Below, one piece after another: positions 12,155 to 24,100 of a stretch of DNA of 64,000 nt; positions within the stretch are counted from its first letter, which is position 1; each line of letters starts with the position of its first letter. The notes beneath the pieces are model-generated. The model was not told the DNA's origin, did no database searches, and was given only the letters and a program-made list of their open reading frames with translations. The position numbers were made by a program, and so were the translations under genes. Source of the DNA: Platycnemis pennipes (lineage: Eukaryota > Arthropoda > Insecta > Odonata > Platycnemididae); assembly GCA_933228895.1 (NCBI GenBank), contig OW121848.1, positions 99,715,470 through 99,779,469 of the forward strand, read 5' to 3'.

Positions 12155-15100
12155 CTGAAATAGTTAAGGACATATTCAGAAACCATGTTCATAATAACTA
12201 AGGAGCATAGATTTCACTAACAGGATCTAAGAAATCCAACTACGCAACCATAAAATATTTCAAGCACAAAGTACTGATTTCATTAACCAGGCGGAGAAGT
12301 TATGAACCTTTTATGTTAATTGATACAGTCAAACCTAACTTAATGGACACCACCTATGCACAAACAGATTTTAAATCCCTGATAGCAGATCAGAAAAATG
12401 ATCATGGACAACAGGAAAGAGAAGGAAATATTTTTCCTTCTATACCTCCATTCATTAAGACTTCTGATGAGTTATATTCTACAAAAGATATCACATCTCC
12501 TTAAAAGAAATCCATTGAATTCAAGGACTGCGAACTAGCAGTGAAAAACCTAAATGGAGTTACCTGCAGAAAAAATTTTCCAAAAATATACATACAGAAG
12601 TTTTCCAGAAAAATTTTCTAACCTTATTTCGACATTTAGGAGCAATCTGCTATCTGTTAACAAGTTTAAGTTCTTGCCTGTACTTTTTATACTCCCTGTT
12701 TACCACGGTTCACCTTTTTGTTGCGAGATAACCCTATCAGTAGGGGGTAGTGGATATGGTAGGAATGCTATAATTTTTGCAGAAATATTTAATTAAAAAA
12801 TATGTTTGATGGTGCACATTTCATTCCTTTATATTTTAAGGCACTTGTGAAGTTACAGCATAAAAAAGCATATCCTTATACCAGCCCCACTAAAAAAGTA
12901 GAGGTTTTTCCACTCTTAAATATCTCCACTTAGTGAGGTATGACTGCCCAGTGTTAATATTTAACCAACTTTCAGGCAATCGTGTCAAAAGAATTTCCCA
13001 AATATTGATTGATGCACAAACATTTCCTACTGCCAGAAATTAATGAACCATACTTTTGCCATGAAGTCCCACAAACACTCTTTAAATCAAAACTTCCTAG
13101 CAATGTGTCTAGGGCATGCAGGCATATATTGTAACATATCATAATGAGCTATTTCTGGTCTAGAGCAACTTTCCAGATGCTTGTGAAATCTTCATTTTTT
13201 CAATGCCAAAATGCAGTGAAAGCTAAGTAATGTAGGGAAATGACTTTTCAAATTACTATCGACAAATTACAATCCCCACTCAGATGAATATTGGTCTTTC
13301 TAGAGAAAGCAAAAAGTAAAATAAGGAACTAGCAAGATGATATATGTAGTTTAGAAATACCACTGAATACAGATCACAGTATCAGGCGTCACGTAGTGAA
13401 ATTTAGACATATTGGATGAGTAAAAAACTTTAGCAATTTTCCACAATGTAATTTAAAATAATAAAATTACACAACACGTGTTTCGGCTTACTAAGCCATC
13501 ATCAGGTGTACACTCCGTGACAGCAGCGCAATATATAGGAAACGGGAAGGGGATGGGGATAGGGGAAAGTGGTTGGGGGGGGGGGGGGGGAATAGGAGGG
13601 AATGACTAGATGGTGAGTAACAGGGGGGGGGGGGGGGTCAAGGAGAGAATTAAGGAAAGGAAAGAATAGGATGAAGCACTCTAAGGAGTTTGTCCTTGGG
13701 ACTGTATTAGGTAACTGGTGGGTTATTTGAAAAAGGAATAGCTAACAATGGGGAATGGATTCGGAAAAGTTGGTCATTCAACAACAGGTTATTGTCATTA
13801 TGCATAATTTCCCACTGTTCCCATGCGTCCAATCTAGGGCCTTTTCTTTCAATATGCAGAATTTTCGGATCAAAGAGGCGGTGGTGCGATGTCTCCAGGA
13901 GGTGTTTGGCCAGCAGTGACGATTTGTCTCCCTTATCCACACACCTTCGATGCTCTTGAAGTCTGGTGGTAGAATCCCTGCCCATCTGTCCAACGTAATA
14001 TTTATCACAGCTGAGGCACTTGACTTTGTAGATGCCTGAATGGAATTTTGGGTCAATGGCATCCTTGCTTTTGCACAAAATGTTCGAAAAGGTACACGGA
14101 TTGTAAAAACACACTTTAAATTTGTCCTTTGGGAATATTCTCTTAAGTTTGTAAGAGAGATTACCAACAAATGGTAGCCTACACCAAGTTCTTTTATCCG
14201 GTTCAAAAGCTGGGATAGCGGTTATTTCGGAAATAGCTATTTTTGTGAGCTTTTTACGCAGGAGTTTGTTTATAATATCTCTTTTGTACCCATTGGACGT
14301 TGCAATGTGGCATATGATTTCCAGCTCTTTGTTGAATTCTGGGTTGGAGAGGGGTAGGCTCACCAACCTATGGATCATAGTTTGGAATGCCGCAAGCTTG
14401 TGTGACATGGGATGGCAAAAGTCTGCTGGGATTACTAGGTCGCAGAAGGAGGGTTTTCTAAATATACCAAAATAATACTTCTTGTCCACTATTGAAATCT
14501 CTAGATCCAGGTAGCTTAAATGTCCCTCTGTCTCTTTTTCCATAGTCATGTTAATTCTAGGGTGTTGGGAGTTTAGCACTCTCAGGAAACAATCTAGTTG
14601 ATGATCGCTCCCTGTCCAGCAGCACAGAATATCATCCACGTACCTATACCAGTAGAACACATTATTTAAGAGTGGATTTGCAGATTTGAAGAAATTGTTT
14701 TCGAAATTGTTCATGAAAATTTCAGACAACAGTGGGGAGAGAGGGGATCCCATGGCTAGACCCTCCACTTGTTTGTAGTATCTGCTGTTGAAAAGGAAGT
14801 AATTTTGGTTCGTACACATTTCTAAAAGCGATATTATTTCCTCTATTACGATTGGATTTGACCCGGAATCCTGTAGCAAGCATTTGGTTAAGTGTAAGGT
14901 TTCATTAACTGTCCCAGTTAATGAAACCTTACACTTAAACCCCCCCGTTACTCACCATCTAGTCATTCCCTCCTCTTCCCCCCCCCCCTAACCACTTTCC
15001 CCTATCCCCATCCCCTTCCCTATGCATTGCGCTGCTGTCACGGAAGTTTATAAGTGTACACCTGATGATGGCTTAGTAAGCCGAAACACGTGTTGTGTAA

Positions 15101-18100
15101 TTTTATTATATTAAATTACATTGTGGAAAATTGCTAACGTTTTTTACTCATCCAACCACTGAATAACTTAATGGTGCATTAAAAAATAATAAACACTGAA
15201 TGAATACTAAATCATTAATACAAACATACTGGGGATCAGGTTGGTATGGTGGCTAGAGTACTGGCCTCCCATCCCAAGTATCAGAGTTCAATTCCCAGCA
15301 GTGGAGGATTTTTCAGTGGAAAACTGGTCCCTATTTGAGTGCCTAGTGAAGGGAATTTCAAGTTCAGTACTCCATCCATCGGATGGGACGAAATGCCATG
15401 GTCCTCTTGGCGTCTTTTGTTAAAGAGTAGGCAAATGCCAACGCCGGATTTCTCTCCATCCTTCCTCAGTTCCCTTAAAACTCCTATCATTACCCAATTA
15501 CCCACCTATCCTAAATGGCACAAAAGACCTCAGCTGTCAGTCGCCTCTCCTGAATAACCAACCAACCAACAAACATACTACAACACTTTAAGCATTTGGA
15601 TAAACTGAATAAATGCATTAGATGAATTATATTATTAAATTTCCATATCTCTGTTTTCCAATTTTTAATGTATTTTCCTACTTGAATATCTCCTACAGTT
15701 TCAAAATAAAAATTGACACACTGAGAACAGAATATGGACTCCATAAAAATTGAATGACAAAAAGAAGGGTTACAAAATTTAGGATATGACATTCACACAC
15801 ACGAGGGATTTTTAGAGAGCAGTCGGCAGAAGGCAGATAGAGCAAAAAAAATGGAATTTCCATAGGGTACAAATAGATTTTCCTGAGAAAATGGCTAGAG
15901 ATTACCCAGTAATGAAGAAGGTCATGTGAGCAATCACACCATTGGATGATAAAGATATTTATTTAGACCTGACCCCTCAGTGCCATCCTATTTACTTGAT
16001 TCCCTTGCGCCATATCCCACCATCATATATACCCAATGTTTCCTGAACTGCTGAAGTTATTAATTTTTATGGAGCAGAAATTCCTTTTCAATCAATTAAC
16101 TAACTTAGTTTCATGAAAGACTGCGTTTTATCCATAATATACCTACTGCATTTTTTATCCTTTCATTTTAGGTAGTTTTATTTGTCAATTAAGTGATTAA
16201 ATTCCGTTCAGTCCTCATGAAAAATGGAATTTTGTCCTTGAATTCCTCATACAAATGCCTATTAAAATGGTGAGATATCACGAAGGATCAGCTCCTTTAG
16301 CATGATATCTTCACCACACTTCTTCATCATCTGTCTTGAGTAACAATTGATTCCTGGACAACATCATTTTGAGCCCTATGAATGCCTACTTTGTATCGAG
16401 AGTCTCAAGTTATGGGACGTGATTTGCTCTACACCTCTCATAGGCAATAATGGTAGAAGATATTTCATAACACTCAATACAATCTAAGGCCCCTCAAAAT
16501 ATTTGCTCATGCCTTGAAGGAGTTTTTAGACCCCTCATTTCAGTCAACTGGTATCTTTAATGGTGATTCATTGTGTACTTTTAAGGATTTTTGACTAGTG
16601 TTCTTTTACCGATCAGTTATTTTTGGACATAGCACCTCAGTTTCAACTGCTAGTAGAAGACAATCATTTTTAAGTGATGAAGAAATACATGAAATATTAC
16701 TTACCAATGGTTCTGATGATACTGTGAGTTCAGAAAGTGACAGAGAAAATTATGTTTATCATTGCAGCGAAATTGATACATTGTACAGCCTATTTATGGA
16801 GTTCAATCATCATCATCAGTAAACAATCCTGAGAATGACTTGATGGAGCTCTATACTCAATTCTCCTATAAGCTAATCTCTTCATATTATATTTCTTCTC
16901 TTTCACATCCTTCAACACTTGTTCTATGCATCTCATATGAGGCCTTCCTTTGCTATTCTTCTTGTTCACTTGTCTTTCGACAATTATCTTCATCAGGCCA
17001 TCATGTCTCATGATATGGCTGATTGAGATTCCTGTTTACTTCTTAGGGTTTTCAGAAGATTACTCTTCTTAGGACTTCTTCGTTACTCACTAGGTCAATC
17101 CATTTAATTTTCATCACGTTTCTATAGCACCACATTTTGAATGCCTCCAACCTTGCAGCCCTAAATTGATATGCTATTCATGAGGAAAGTGTGAAAAAAG
17201 TTGACTACCTATCATGTTAAGTACAACTGGTCAAGGGTTATATTGTTTAAATATTCAACTGCATACAGGCAATGTGTAACAGCCCATCAAATTTAGAAAG
17301 GAGGCAACTTAGTAACTCATCGAAAGACATTTTTTGAAGAGGACTGTCATAATGAGGGTGAAAGCAAAGTCCCAAAAGAGGTGTGCATTTTGTACCAAGC
17401 ATGGAAAAAGAAGGAAGAGTGTATACTGCGGGTCAATTCTGTAAATGTCATAGGCATCATAAGGGTGATAGCTATGACGGGCAACTTATGATGGCTATGA
17501 CATTCGAACGATTCCATAAGCTACCGTCATAATGCTTATAAATGCCTATGACAGATGACAAGTGAACAGTTGCCCATCGCCATGAAAATCTAGAATTTTG
17601 TATGTTGGTAGTCCTAAGAAAATGAGAAAAGCCAATGACAGCCTTCAACTCATTTTATCAGCTGTGACTTGGAGCAAATTTGTAAACAAATAATGAAGAT
17701 GGTTTGTTCAAGAGAGTATAAAAGTCAAATCTTTTGAAAGTAATTATTGCATGTCATGTACTGATGTTATTTTCACTCATGGATCCGTATTAATGTGGCT
17801 GAATAGCAACTTAAAAACGAATGGGTTTTAGTTAATGACAATGTAGTGTATAAGTAGTACCTACTGACGTTCTACAAAACGGATGTATTCTGAAATAGTC
17901 CACTAAAATACAGTAGAAGCCCGGTATAGTGAGTACGGCATATTGCGAGAATCACGGTATAGCGAGTGAGTCTTTGTACCGCCAAAAGGCCTATGTTTTA
18001 CATGTAAAATAGATCGGATATAGCAAGGCCAAAAAGTTCCTTCCACGGTATACGCTCGGTATTACGACAGATATCTCTCGAGGGCGATGCACCGCCTAGC

Positions 18101-21100
18101 AAAAATAAACTATTGGGTTTTGTATTATCTGCTAATTAAAGTAAAAATACAAGATGTGTGCCATATCTACAACACCTAAAGCCAGTTATGTCCAAACATT
18201 AACGATTTACGGCCTTCAGTTCGCTCTGCGCGCTCCCATTTTACGTTCTTCTTTTGTTAGGCACAGTCATCAGTGGGAGTGGGCAGACGACGAGCAAGAT
18301 GAGAGTAGGAGAGGGAGTTAGGTCTAGGCATGGGCGATATTGATAATTCAATATCGGGATACGATAATTTTAGCATATCATAAGCGATAACGATAACTCA
18401 GCGTGACGATAAACATCGTCTTATTGTGCCCCGATATGTTATCGGGGGCACGATAAGATATCGGGGCGCGATAAGATATCGGGGCGCGATTATATGTCGG
18501 GGCGCGATAAGATGTCGGGGCACGATAAGATGTTGGGGCATGATAAGATGTCGGGGCACGATAAGATGTCGGGGCACGATAAGATATCGGGGTGCGATAA
18601 ATATCGCTATAAATAGGTATCGCGATAACTATCACGATAAACATCACGATAAATATCGTGACCATGATAAATATCGTGATAAAATATCATGATATCGCGC
18701 CCCGATAAAATATCACGTTATCGCGCCCCGATAAAATATCACGTTATCGCGCCCCGATAAAATATCACTATATATTATCACGATAAATATCGCGATAAAA
18801 GATCGTGATATTGCGCTCGTTCAACCATAGCGTGTTCGCACCCGATGAATTATCGTGATATTGTTCCAGATAATTGTGTCGGAAAAAGAAAGCCGTAAGT
18901 TGGCCTTCGCTTAAGCTTGAAAAATATCTACGACCCCCGAAACATGCCGTATTTCAGTGAACCTTCAGGCCAATATTCCCAACTGATGGACATGCTGGTT
19001 AAAATTCGAAAAATCGACAAAGCTTATATTATCGTCATGACATATTCGCAAAATTATCCAAAAACTTCTACAGTATACCTAATATTTTAATTCCGACTAG
19101 TTACGCTGTCTTTACAGCTTTCTTCGGCGATCGAAAAATAGAAGAACTGGAGGAAAAACATCGAAACTAGGGGAATTAATATTTTATATAATGGAAAATG
19201 TCCTGTTTCTTTCATGAAATATGTTGATATTCTACCAGATTGTGTCTGAAATGACTTTTTTACTGTTTACCTTCGTCAAATACCACGGAAACAAAAGAAA
19301 AACTAAATACGAACGACTATGAGAATTAGGTGGGTTTTTTCAACACCATCGGATATAACGAGCGCTCGATTTAGCGAGTGATTTCCGAGGGATTATGAGC
19401 ACTCGTTATACCGGGATTCCACTGTATAATGCTTTTGTGAATGCAGAGTGTTAGAAATACGATTTGATCATGTATATGTTCTCTTAGCGGCTCATATGGC
19501 TTGTATTTTCATAATTTCATTGTACTAGCAGAGAAAATGATTAAAGGTGATTAATAGAACTTGAAGTAGGATTAAAAGTGGGTAGTTCATGAAGTCAGAT
19601 TTATCTTAGTCGAGCTTCAGTAAGTCATTCAGCCATAGGAATACGGTCATTGTTGCATGACCTAGAGGATTGCTGAATGCATCTTATGTGATCAATCACA
19701 AGCAATCGTTAGGGGAAATTCAGACCTTGCAGTGGTGTTACATTAAATAAGTGTAAGAATATCCATATAAAAATGAATTCCTTCTATGACAAGAATTGCC
19801 TTATTACTGCTTCCCTGACATCTCCACTTATATTAGGTACAACAACCGCCTCCTCCACAAATTCTAGCTGTGGGATATTCCCTTCCTGCATGTTGAGGTG
19901 GTGCATCAACATTAGGTTGTGCACCAATGCACAGGAAATTATTATTTTTGCTGCTAATTTGGCTTATAGTGCAGTACCCTGTCTGAGTGCAGACATTGCT
20001 GCATACATACCAAACAGTTGCTCAATCAGGGGCGGATTCAGCATAAAATTTGGGGGGGGGTCATGACCTGGTCCGGGAAGTATGGAATACCCCCCCCCCC
20101 CCCTCCCTCGGGAGAGAGGGGGCGTTCTCCTGTGTATTTTTTTAACCTATTTTTGACGCATTTTGGAGCCTAAACTTTGTATTCTTAACAACAGATGAAA
20201 TTGAACAATTTTAGACAATTAAGAAGTTTAAGAATGGAGAAGGAATAAATAGCCAACTTGAAGTTAAAAATAATTATCAAATATTAATGTTTCATACAAC
20301 AGAAAATGTGAAAAAATTTCATTGGAAAAGGTTTACAGTGATGATAAGCACACATATAAAAGTTAAAAACTATTTATTTAATTAGGGGCTTACTAAAAAG
20401 TTTGAGTTGGGTGCTAATATTGCTGTACGGTATCATCAGTATCATGAAACAAAAGAATTTATAGAAAGCCAACTCATGATCAGTTTTTTCAAATAACGAA
20501 AGTGGGAAAATCTAGAAAATAATTGCATACAAAAATGTTTAAAAAAAACCAACAGCTGAGGTCATTTGCACCATTTAGGATAGGTTGGTAATTGGGTAAT
20601 AGTAGGAGTTTCAGGAAACGGAGGAAGGGTGGAGAGAAACCCGGTGTCGGCATTAGCCTACTCTTAACGAAAGGCGCCAAAGGGACCACGGTTTAACGTC
20701 CTATCCGACGGACGGAGTACTGGACTTGAAATGCCCTCCACCAGGAACTCAAGTGGGGACCGGTTTTCCACTGAAAAATCTGCTGCCCTCGAGATGGGAG
20801 GCCAGTACTCTAGCCACCACACCAACCCGATCCCCTTAGTAGGTTGTTAATTTCTAAAGATGGTTCATTGTATGTTAGTAAAAAGTCTTTTCCATTGTCA
20901 ACTGCAGATACATGGAATCAGTTTTCCTCGTGAGTGGTGAGGTCACCTTTTTTCCTAAGAGAGTATCAAACTTTTTAAGGGGTTTTTTAACTAATTTCCT
21001 GAGTGGAGTCACGTTGTGGTGGACACTTCGGAAGCCAGATGAAAAAAGTACACAATATTTACAGTACAGCCCCTTGTCTTTATGAGACAGCACAAGCCAG

Positions 21101-24100
21101 TGGAACTTGTCAAGATGTGATCTCTGTGCATATTTTTTGTAGGCTTTCCTTTCTACATTACTTCGTGATGAGGGAACTGGTAATCTGAAGGAGGAGTCCA
21201 CGATTTCTACAACAACGTAGCCTTCCCCAAACAGCATCATGATATCGGTCCAATATCATTTTTACACCGTCACATATCACTTATTGGTCAATCCGATATT
21301 GGCTACCGATATCGGAAAATGTCAAAAGTTATAACATTTGTCATTATGAAAATGAAATTTGTTGACGATATTGGGCCGATATTAATTTGATGATAAAAAG
21401 ACATATGTCACTACTATACAGTGGCATAAAAATAATATTGGGCCGACGTATATTTGATATTACCATGGATTGATTTTTCATTAACATGATATTGGGATGA
21501 TTTAATAAGTAAGATAGCTAAATTGTATCCTGGATAAACATGTTACAAATATTTATAATAAGGGATGGTCGTACAATAAAATTGCAATGGAAAAAGAAAT
21601 TGCGAGAGGCAGTTTCGATCTAAGATCGTTAACATTGAGAATCCTGCATTTTAGCCCTGAGCCAACTCTCCTTATTATAGAATATAATATATTATAGATA
21701 CGATCGATGGTATCAATTTTTCATCGGAGATGGGTATCATTTGTATCATTTTTATATCGTAATTATCAGCCGATGTTAAAACGACATTGGTGACGTCAAA
21801 ATGACTTTGGGCCGACGTATAATACCATACGATGCTGCTGGGGTCGTATAGCCTTCCTCTTATCCACCCTTATTTTCTCTTTTTCCTCGCCGATGAAAAA
21901 TTTCAGGGGGGGGTGTGAGGGGGGTTAACCCCCTGGCTACGTGCCTGGTGCCACCCTGCTATTCCATATTATATCATATATTAGCTATTCCTACTATTCA
22001 AGGGTAGGTGAAGACTCACTTGTCTGTCAGTCGAGCTCCACGAGCTTATAACGAGACATCGGAAACTACCGAACATTGCTGAAAGCACTGAGGCACTTTC
22101 GACTATGTGGGCTCTATAGCTGTGTCCCAATTCACCAGATAGGTACCATCATGTACCATCCCAAAATTTAGGGAGGACGCCATCTTGGAAGGGTGTCCCA
22201 ACTCGTTATTATCATAAGGGAGTGGATTTAGGTACCTTTTTCAGCCACCAGATTTGGGCATCGACGAGTGCATCCTTTTCCCATGATTCAAAGCGAGAGC
22301 AGTGGACTCGACAAAGATGGCTACCAACGAGGGAAAGTATTTTGGCTGAAAGTTTGCTGATATTTTTACAATTAGTCATGTTGATTCTTTTATCACAATA
22401 AAATATCGTTATAGGGAGTAGTGACATGACGGGGAGATTCATTTAGAAGTAGGAGAAGGCCGAATTGTTCCACATTAAAATAAATCTAGGTATTACCTAA
22501 ATTACGGAAAATATGACAAGATGTTAATCTGCGGTGCCCTAAACTCAAATTAAATTCTGTCTATACACAATGGCATGAGAAAGTTAAGAATATGGATTGT
22601 GTAAGATTTCGTACATCATTTGTCATCCCTTTCACATTCTCTTGTTTTTCATCGGTTTCGATCCCAGCAGATGGCAATACCTGCGTAAGGATGTCCCAAT
22701 TCATGCTCCCTAATGCCTAATGAGTTGGGACACAGCTTATTTTATTTTTGAGCTTGTTTTTACAGTAGGGAGTGTTACGATCTACGATAAATGCAACTCA
22801 AACTTCTCTCACGTTTGGGACTTGTAGCCATGCATTTGCATATACACTCCCTTTAATGCTTTACAAGGATACAAAAACTAATAAAAATTAAAAATTTGAA
22901 AAATTTGGGGGGGGGTCATGACCCCTGTGACCCCCCCCTAAATCCGCCACTGTGCTCAATGCAGTTCCGCGTAATGGTACATGAATATTATTGCCATCAG
23001 AATAAATCGTTGCATACAGGGAAAAGTTGCATGCACTCATATGCATGGAGTATTTGAGTTTTCAAATACTGGAATGAACATTTTGAAATCACGGAACCAA
23101 CCTGCAAATGGACTGGCAAACTAGTCTGCCTAATTTTCATTAGATTTTAGGATTAGGTGGTGAGATCGCAAGTTAGTCCTTTTGAAATTTGGAAGAGAAT
23201 TCTCAAATCTTCTTCACTTATTTCAAAAGGATTGTGTGTATCCCTCAACTGCCGGCGAATAAGACGAAATTGTAGTCCTTCTTGTTTTTGCCTTCAATTG
23301 CTCTCCAAATAGCAAGGAAGTAGAGCGCTTTCATTCTATCAATAGTAAATACATAAGAAGGATTTGCATGTCACAACACTACAGATTCACAATTTCAACT
23401 ACAATATTGCTGTGCTTTTACCTGTCACTTTGATCTCTGTCTTTTTTTACAAAAAAAACCTCAAGACACCGTTTTCAACAAATCGCTCCTATTCTGAGCC
23501 CTTATGATGGCTAGGACCGAGCTATGATGGAGAATTTTGACCGTCATATGCTATGACTGCGACGACAAAGTTATGACGCCTATGACATCTACAAAATCGC
23601 TTCTTATGACGGTCCATCATAAGAACAATGGTTATGTTGACCCGCTGGTATGTACCATGTTCAATAGGTTTGCGCATGAATTGCCTTGGGACTTATCATA
23701 TGAAGTAGAATCACGAATGTTAAGTGATTTGAATATTTCCACACTGGCATTGTAAATCATGAAACATTGGTTTCTGTACGAAATGATAAAGAGATAATAT
23801 GTATAACCAAACTGATGATAGAGACCATGGTCATTATTCTGGTGAAACAGACAACAAATGTCCCAGCACGATTATCAAATCCTTATGGAAATACATTAAG
23901 ATTTACTACACAGATGGCAATAACATGCTTAGTACGTATCTAAGATGGCTAAGAAAGATTAAAAATATTTTGTACAATTAATATCAATTCATTGCAGTCA
24001 GTGATCACAGGAGGAGATGGCATGAAGAATAATAAAAAAATATCAATCCAAAGATATTTAAAATACTTCAGCACAGTAACCGATTAATTAATGCTGTTGA

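Larger units (their letters stand above)
13412..15155 (-). mobile_element. Penelope-like retroelement bounded by long inverted repeats
   Basis: A retroelement with an RT plus GIY-YIG ORF on the minus strand, flanked by inverted copies of a terminal sequence of about 200 bp (13412-13640 and about 14939-15155). TTGGATGAGTAAAAAAC at the left end matches the reverse complement of the right end. G-runs (13573, 13624) and a C-run (about 14980) sit at equivalent places in the two arms. Inverted or tandem partial repeats are typical of Penelope elements. The 5' part of the RT gene is missing: the ORF abuts a perfect hairpin and then the inverted terminal copy. Confidence 0.85.
20027..22952 (-). mobile_element. 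hAT transposon with exact 8-bp target duplication
   Basis: The ends CAGGGGCGGATTCAG and CTAAATCCGCCACTG are inverted. TGCTCAAT is repeated exactly at 20019-20026 and 22953-22960, the 8-bp signature of hAT elements. It sits inside the Harbinger transposase remnant. It contains a hAT-like ORF fragment (20875-21240, minus), a SINE (20547-20835) and a GATATTGG-rich stretch (21234-21850). Confidence 0.88.
17428..23645 (-). mobile_element. Harbinger-like DNA transposon, enlarged by nested insertions
   Basis: The ends GCGGGTCAA (17428) and TTGACCCGC (to 23645) are inverted. Inside both lies TGTCATAGGC(A/G)TCATAA and many GTCATA/TATGAC motifs. A PIF/Harbinger transposase remnant is present at 19785-20018 on the minus strand and is split by a hAT. 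A target duplication could not be assigned. Together with its inserts it is 6.2 kb; without them about 1.8 kb. Confidence 0.6.

Noticed and set aside
13778..14206. 142-codon minus-strand ORF
   Set aside because: A shadow of the Penelope RT-endonuclease in another frame; it lacks motifs.
18438..18600. CRISPR-like direct repeats
   Set aside because: Units abut without spacers, in a eukaryotic, transposon-rich setting; this is a tandem array.
18378..18692. Two overlapping ORFs with Ser-Tyr-Arg-Ala-Pro and Arg-Gly-Ala-Ile repeats
   Set aside because: They are the 18-bp array read in frame on each strand. There is no start context, splice signal or homology.
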